From positions 1-26,812 of the forward strand of contig CAZFZB010000030.1 in the NCBI GenBank assembly GCA_964523415.1: 26,812 nt of DNA, read 5' to 3'. This document shows positions 22,834 to 26,812 of this stretch, in pieces. The DNA is from M0108 sp964523415. Its GTDB lineage: Bacteria; Pseudomonadota; Gammaproteobacteria; Chromatiales; Chromatiaceae. The position numbers and the translations under genes were made by a program. A model generated the notes under the pieces. The model saw nothing but the letters and a program-made list of their open reading frames with translations. It searched no databases and was not told the DNA's origin. Numbering within the stretch: position 1 is the stretch's first letter; each line of letters starts with the position of its first letter.

Positions 22834-23277
22834 ATGACCGACACCATTTCTAATTACGATATGCAAATCAGCAGTGGCATCGCTGCCTTCGAGGCCAAGC
22901 ATTTTGCAAGGGCTTCGGGTTTGTTGTCTCCCTTGGCGGAGGCCGGCGACCCCCAGGCTCAATATCGCATGGCGATCATGGCCCAGAACGGCCTAGGGAT
23001 GCACGAGAACCAGGGTTTGGCATATCGCTTCATGAAGGCTGCCGCCGAAGCGGGAATGGATATTGCCCAGCACGGCTTGGGATTCATGTACCTCGAAGGC
23101 GAATGCACCGATCGAGATCCTGTTCAGGCTGCCCATTGGTTTCGCCTGGCCGCCGAGCAGGGACTGGTAGGCTCCCAGACCACCCTGGCTAGGCTATACG
23201 CGGAGGGGTTGGGGGTGGAGAAAAACCCTGAGGAGGCCCGTAAATGGTATCGGCTGGCCGGCTTTGATGAGGTCTGA
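22834..23277 (+). CDS. Sel1-repeat (tetratricopeptide-like) protein
   Basis: A 147-residue protein made of three Sel1-like repeats after a short N-terminal helix: AQYRMAIMAQNGLGMHENQG, AQHGLGFMYLEGECTDRDP and SQTTLARLYAEGLGVEKNPE, each followed by an A..WF/RLAA helix. Sel1 repeats act as protein-binding scaffolds. No signal peptide or TM is seen, so it is probably cytoplasmic. The ATG at 22834 has AGAGG about 11 nt upstream. The longer frame from 22777 lacks a ribosome site. Its partner is unknown. Confidence 0.85.
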   Translation: MTDTISNYDMQISSGIAAFEAKHFARASGLLSPLAEAGDPQAQYRMAIMAQNGLGMHENQGLAYRFMKAAAEAGMDIAQHGLGFMYLEGECTDRDPVQAAHWFRLAAEQGLVGSQTTLARLYAEGLGVEKNPEEARKWYRLAGFDEV

Positions 23278-23285
23278 AGGGCCAA

Positions 23286-23325
23286 ATTGGTCAGACCAGG
23301 TCAGGCATCTGGTTCATGGACCAAT
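23286..23325. repeat. Imperfect stem-loop between convergent genes
   Basis: ATTGGTC pairs with GACCAAT, and inside it GACCAG pairs with CTGGTT (one G-U) around a short loop. It lies in the 99-bp gap between the convergent Sel1 and ALS-like genes, where a bidirectional terminator would be expected. No T-run follows on either strand, so termination is uncertain. Confidence 0.4.
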
Positions 23326-23376
23326 GCCCTCCTGTAGGGTGTTTCTTCCCCTGGATAAAACCTAGTCTGGATCAAC

Positions 23377-25134
23377 CTATTCGATCATTTGGCTCAAGGC
23401 GTGTCCCGGTTTGACCATGGGCAGCACGTCCTCCGTCTTGTCAATCCATATATCGACGAGGGTTGGGCCCGGGGCTGCCAGAGTCTCCTCTAGCCCTTCC
23501 CGAAGTTTGGCTGTCTCAGTGATGCGCCTGGTGCGAATGCGTGGATAGACCTGTTCCAAGCCTAAAAGATCGGGGATCTGGCGGCGGCAGGCGGGATCAG
23601 TCAGGGTACAGTCGGGTTTGCATTCGGCGCTGCGAGCCAGGCAGGTCTCGTAGTGGTGGCCCCCGTCCATCATGTCCTCCCACTGGCGAACCATGCCCAA
23701 AAAACTGTTGTTCAGTACAAACATCTTCAGGGGGATACGGTTTGCCGCCACCGTGGCCAACTCCTGGATATTCATCTGAAAGCTGCCATCGCCGTCAATC
23801 AGCACCACAGGCTTGTCCGGGTTGGCGAACCAGGCGCCGATGGCTGCGGGCAAGCCAAAACCCATGGTTCCCAGTCCGCCGGAACTGATCCATTGCCGGG
23901 GTCGTGAAAACCGATAGTACTGGGCTGCCCACATCTGATGCTGACCCACCCCGGTAACCAGGGTTGCGTCCCCCTCCGTGAGGCATGACAGGGCCTCGAC
24001 CACCGCCTGGGGCTTGATGCACTCAGTCTGCAGATAGGGCTTAGGCATCTGCAAGCGCCAGTCACCTACCCGTGCCATCCAGTCCGGGTGCCGGGCACGT
24101 TTGCCGGTGGTGAGTCCATATTCGAGGAAGTGCTTGAGGTCTGCGGTCAGGGACAAATCCGTGCGGATGCGCTTGTCCAGTTCCGAGGGGTCTATGTCCA
24201 CATGCGCAATCCGCTTGCCGGTGGCAAAGTCCTTGACTGCGACACGATCATCGAAACGGCCTCCAAGGGTCAGAATCAGGTCTGCCTCGCGCAGGGCATA
24301 ATTAGCCGGGATGGCGCCGTGCATACCCGGCATACCGAGGTTGTAAGGGCGTTCGAAAGGAATGGCACCCAGGGCGTTGAAGGTGGTGGAGACTGGAACC
24401 TCGAAACGTTCGGCGAAGTGTTGCAGGGCCTCGGAGGCGCCAGCGTGAATGATGCCACCACCAGCCTTGATGACAGGCCGATCTGCGCTAGCTAAGGCAT
24501 CAAGGATGGCATCTGCCGTCTTCTCATCAAAAATTTCGGTTTCGCGGTGACGTATGCGTGGGCTGTTCCCCGTGGCCGCATGCGCCAGTTGGACATCCTT
24601 GCAGATGTCCACCACCACTGGGCCGGGTCGGCCACCCTGGGCAAGGGCAAAGGCCTCGCGCAGGACCCACTCCAGATCCCGCACATCTTTGACCAGATAG
24701 TTGTGCTTAGAGATGGGGCGGGTCATGCCGATGGTATCCACCTCCTGGAAGGCGTCTGTGCCAATGGCGAAGCTGGGTACCTGGCCGGTAATAAAGAGGG
24801 TGGGGATGGAGTCCTTGTAGGCGTCGGCGATGGGTGTGACCAGGTTGGTGGCGCCAGGGCCCGAGGTGGCTAGGGCAACGCCCACCCGGCCACTGGCGCG
24901 GGCATAACCTTCCGCCGCGTGTCCCGCACCCCCTTCCTGGCGGCATAGGATGAATTGCGGCGCCCTTTGACCGCGCCGCATACGTTTGTTCAACTCCACA
25001 TGCAAGGGAATCACGGCCCCGCCCGTATGCCCGAAGATGTGTTCCACGCCAAGGTCGACGAGGATATCGAAAAGAAGACTGGCGCCGGTGTGGCTAGGGC
25101 TGGACATGGTGGGGACCACTGACTGAGGAATCAC
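23377..25134 (-). CDS. ilvB: Acetolactate-synthase-like ThDP enzyme with a four-cysteine insertion
   Basis: A 585-residue thiamine-diphosphate enzyme of the acetolactate synthase large-subunit type. Known members condense two pyruvates, or pyruvate and 2-oxobutyrate, in branched-chain amino acid synthesis. The catalytic Glu is E67 (CRQEGGAGHAAEGYAR). SGPGATNLVTPIADAY and the central FAD-type domain follow (LGMPGMHG, TLGGRFDDRV), then the ThDP-Mg motif GDGSFQMNIQELATV through VLNN (447-476). After VRQWED a non-standard segment holds C498-x6-C505-x3-C509-x6-C516. A GTG start at 25134 has AGGA 8 nt upstream. An ATG at 25107 is the alternative and lacks a ribosome site. No ilvN or ilvC neighbour is present, so it may be a second, specialised copy. 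Confidence 0.85.
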   Translation of the reverse strand: MIPQSVVPTMSSPSHTGASLLFDILVDLGVEHIFGHTGGAVIPLHVELNKRMRRGQRAPQFILCRQEGGAGHAAEGYARASGRVGVALATSGPGATNLVTPIADAYKDSIPTLFITGQVPSFAIGTDAFQEVDTIGMTRPISKHNYLVKDVRDLEWVLREAFALAQGGRPGPVVVDICKDVQLAHAATGNSPRIRHRETEIFDEKTADAILDALASADRPVIKAGGGIIHAGASEALQHFAERFEVPVSTTFNALGAIPFERPYNLGMPGMHGAIPANYALREADLILTLGGRFDDRVAVKDFATGKRIAHVDIDPSELDKRIRTDLSLTADLKHFLEYGLTTGKRARHPDWMARVGDWRLQMPKPYLQTECIKPQAVVEALSCLTEGDATLVTGVGQHQMWAAQYYRFSRPRQWISSGGLGTMGFGLPAAIGAWFANPDKPVVLIDGDGSFQMNIQELATVAANRIPLKMFVLNNSFLGMVRQWEDMMDGGHHYETCLARSAECKPDCTLTDPACRRQIPDLLGLEQVYPRIRTRRITETAKLREGLEETLAAPGPTLVDIWIDKTEDVLPMVKPGHALSQMIE

Positions 25135-25147
25135 AGGATATATCCTG
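25134..25147. promoter_or_regulatory. Perfect 14-bp palindrome at the ALS-like gene start
   Basis: CAGGATATATCCTG is an exact dyad that overlaps the candidate ribosome site and the first base of the GTG start. As DNA it could be an operator. As RNA it forms a 5-bp stem with a four-base loop in which the AGGA is paired, so it could hinder translation initiation from the GTG. Confidence 0.4.
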
Positions 25148-25314
25148 AAGCCGCCATGGCTCTGGAATCAAGACAGGAATGTCGGAATTAAATGAGGGGT
25201 GAGGCTCATGGTGGGGTATTGAAGGATCGGGAAATAGAGGGTTTTATCTGGCGATCAGGCGCCTTTCTCGTGGCACCTGTCACTATCAAAAACCACTCTT
25301 GAGGTCCCGGTCGA

Positions 25315-25842
25315 TCAGGCCGCCGATTTTGTCGGTTTGTAGAAGATGTGGTTCCCGATGCGGGTGGTTTTCTTGTAAGTCCGTGACCAGTCAGGCTTGA
25401 CCCGGGTCGCATGGAAATAGAGCGCCCCCTGAGTGGGGTCCTTATGCTGCCCCTCCAAGGTCTTACGGGCTATTTCCAGGGAATCTTGCCAGGCATCCGA
25501 ATCTCTGGGGGGTGACTTGGGTTTTTGGCACCACCAGGAAAATTGGCAACTGTTCTTGTCGCGCTGCTTGACNNNNNNNNNNNNNNNNNNNNNNNNNNNN
25601 NNNNNNNNNNNNNNNNNNNNNNNNNNNNNNNNNNNNNNNNNNNNNNNNNNNNNNNNNNNNNNNNNNNNNNNNCCTTCATCGCTGGCCTCGGTATCCCGAT
25701 CAGACTTTTTGCGATTATTGGCATCCTCGTCAAGGGCAACGGGTAGTGGGGATTCATGGGCCGGGTTAGCCGAAGCCAGGTTCATCGGGGCGGAAGCCAT
25801 GACGCTAGCCGCGAGGATCAGGGTGCGGACATCCAGGTTCAT
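25315..25842 (-). CDS. SleB-type cell wall hydrolase, interrupted by an assembly gap
   Basis: Two parts in the same reading frame are joined across 100 N. The N-terminal part has a signal peptide (TLILAASVMASAPMNLASA) and a charged linker (NNRKKSDRDTEASDE). The C-terminal part has CQFSWWCQK and QGALYFHATRVKPDW, then IGNHIFYK, a good match to the end of Hydrolase_2 (SleB, PF07486) peptidoglycan hydrolases, including the conserved His of FHA. The N-terminal half of that domain, with the catalytic Glu, must lie in the gap. The run length of exactly 100 suggests a placeholder, so the true length and frame are unknown. GAGG lies about 8 nt before the ATG, and a near-consensus promoter is upstream. 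Confidence 0.7.
   Translation of the reverse strand: MNLDVRTLILAASVMASAPMNLASANPAHESPLPVALDEDANNRKKSDRDTEASDEXXXXXXXXXXXXXXXXXXXXXXXXXXXXXXXXXXVKQRDKNSCQFSWWCQKPKSPPRDSDAWQDSLEIARKTLEGQHKDPTQGALYFHATRVKPDWSRTYKKTTRIGNHIFYKPTKSAA
25573..25672. other. Assembly gap (100 N)
   Basis: Exactly 100 undetermined bases, the customary placeholder for a gap of unknown size. It falls inside the SleB-type gene. Any feature crossing it has unknown true length. Confidence 0.98.
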
Positions 25843-25884
25843 GATTGAAACCTCATGAGAATATCATTATGTCAAGAGGTGGAT

Positions 25885-25913
25885 ATCATAGGGTTTTCCC
25901 TATTCCCTGTCAA
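25885..25913 (-). promoter_or_regulatory. Near-consensus sigma-70 promoter for the SleB-type gene
   Basis: On the minus strand -35 TTGACA (25913-25908) and -10 TATGAT (25890-25885) are 17 bp apart, the consensus spacing. Transcription should begin near 25878, about 36 nt before the ATG at 25842. A further TATAAT lies upstream around 25925, possibly part of a second promoter. Confidence 0.75.
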
Positions 25914-26059
25914 GCCGTAGGAATTATACCCGCTATAACATGATTATAAACAATAAGTTATAAATACATTATTACCAATGCAGGTTCACGCACCTCCCGC
26001 CGGACCTTCCGGACTTGGAGATTGATAACCTGTTGTTATATTAGAAAATCATTTGATAG

Positions 26060-26725
26060 TTATGCTCGCGGGATGGCCTTAAAGGCGTAAACCCGTTCCA
26101 CCATGCGTGTCAGACCTTCTTGGCGGTAGCGCGGGGTTGTGGCCAGGAGATCCATGGCCGCGATCTCGGTAAGGTTGAGGTGCTGCGAAAATAGCCTGCG
26201 GATCTCTTGATCGCTGACGGCAAAGGGTGGCCCGGTCCGCTCTGTCTGTTCGTAGTCCAGGGTGATGAGGAGTCCGCTGATCGTTTGGGGCAGCAGGGTG
26301 GCCAGGTGTTGGGCATAGCTGGCCCGCATATTAGCTGGCAAGGCGATTAGGGAGGCGCGGTCGAAGAGGGCGGTTACGTCTGCGACCTGTTCAGGTTGCA
26401 GGGCAAAGAAGTCGCCGCAGAGGATCTCCAGTTCATCGATGCGGTATCGCCTAAAGGGAGGGGCATCGCTGATGGTCGGCGTCAGGCCGTTTTCGGTGAA
26501 AAAGGCCTCAACTCCGAGTGGGCTGATTTCCACCCCCAGGACCCGGTAACCCTCTCCCGCCAGCCAGAGCAAATCCCGTGATTTACCACAGAGGGGCACT
26601 AGGACGCGAGCGCCAGGCATCACGCCCGACGGCGGCCAATAGGCCTGCAGGTGCGGATTGAATTCGTCTTGATGCCAGCCGGTCTCACCCTTTAGCCAGC
26701 GTTGGTGCCAAAATTCCTGATTCAT
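26060..26725 (-). CDS. tpm: Thiopurine S-methyltransferase family protein
   Basis: A 221-residue SAM-dependent methyltransferase of the bacterial TPMT family, which methylates thiol-type substrates and, in some bacteria, selenium or tellurium species. The N-terminus NQEFWHQRWLKGETGWHQDE, the motif VLVPLCGKSRDLLWLAGEGY, LGVEISPLGVEAFF, GDFFAL and LFDRASLIALP are characteristic. The length is normal and the gene complete. The upstream side reaches the window end without another gene. The 217 bp downstream, up to the SleB-type gene, are AT-rich and hold only that gene's promoter region. Confidence 0.93.
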   Translation of the reverse strand: MNQEFWHQRWLKGETGWHQDEFNPHLQAYWPPSGVMPGARVLVPLCGKSRDLLWLAGEGYRVLGVEISPLGVEAFFTENGLTPTISDAPPFRRYRIDELEILCGDFFALQPEQVADVTALFDRASLIALPANMRASYAQHLATLLPQTISGLLITLDYEQTERTGPPFAVSDQEIRRLFSQHLNLTEIAAMDLLATTPRYRQEGLTRMVERVYAFKAIPRA

Positions 26726-26812
26726 AGCACTGGGTTTCCATGTGAGTCAGCTGGGGGCTGGCAAGGTGTTGGGAGAGATATTGAATAGGGCATGTTAGGA
26801 CTGAAATTCCTC

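Overview
The window looks like a chromosomal segment of a sulfur-oxidising gammaproteobacterium, probably a purple sulfur bacterium (Chromatiaceae or a close relative). This placement is an inference from GC-rich codon use, the protein types (UbiG, TIGR04211-type SH3 protein, OxyR with both redox cysteines, TSUP transporter, encapsulated-ferritin-like protein) and sulfur-associated redox genes. No rRNA, tRNA, IS element, prophage or CRISPR array was seen. A run of exactly 100 N (25573-25672) marks an assembly gap inside one gene.

Layout. 1-2570: an EncFtn-like ferritin gene without an encapsulin gene on its downstream side, then a convergent, exported M1-type metallopeptidase. 2680-7170: a likely cyclic-nucleotide signalling cluster, made of a secreted protein of unknown function divergent from a CHASE2-adenylate cyclase, followed by an MscS-type channel with a C-terminal cyclic-nucleotide-binding domain. 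An FNR-like dyad lies between cyclase and channel. 7270-8430: a ChaN-like protein fused to a PDZ domain. 8460-11290 (minus strand): an argD-argF-SH3-protein operon. A consensus promoter followed by a strong intrinsic terminator lies in the argD leader. 11500-13770: oxyR divergent from glycerate kinase. 13860-14250: a small secreted two-cysteine protein.

14280-16700 (minus strand): ubiG, a squalene/phytoene-synthase-fold protein that lacks the catalytic aspartates and resembles the complex I assembly factor NDUFAF6, and a YciK-like SDR with Phe in place of the catalytic Tyr. 16770-17930: a tandem pair of related, methionine-rich, single-TM coiled-coil proteins. 18340-19560: a MidA/NDUFAF7-type methyltransferase. 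Homologues of two mitochondrial complex I assembly factors therefore lie within about 4.5 kb of each other, close to a ubiquinone gene. 19570-21030: a periplasmic thioredoxin-fold protein divergent from a TauE/SafE-type exporter. 21040-23280: an exported protein of unknown function, an inositol-monophosphatase-family enzyme and a Sel1-repeat protein. 23370-25140: an acetolactate-synthase-like ThDP enzyme with an unusual four-cysteine insertion and no adjacent small subunit. 25315-26725: a gap-interrupted SleB-type cell wall hydrolase and a thiopurine methyltransferase.

Most of the window is ordinary housekeeping. The parts that deserve a second look are the cyclase/cNMP-gated channel cluster, the argD leader terminator, the methionine-rich membrane pair, the NDUFAF6/NDUFAF7-like neighbourhood, the cysteine-bearing ALS-like enzyme and the Tyr-less YciK-like SDR.
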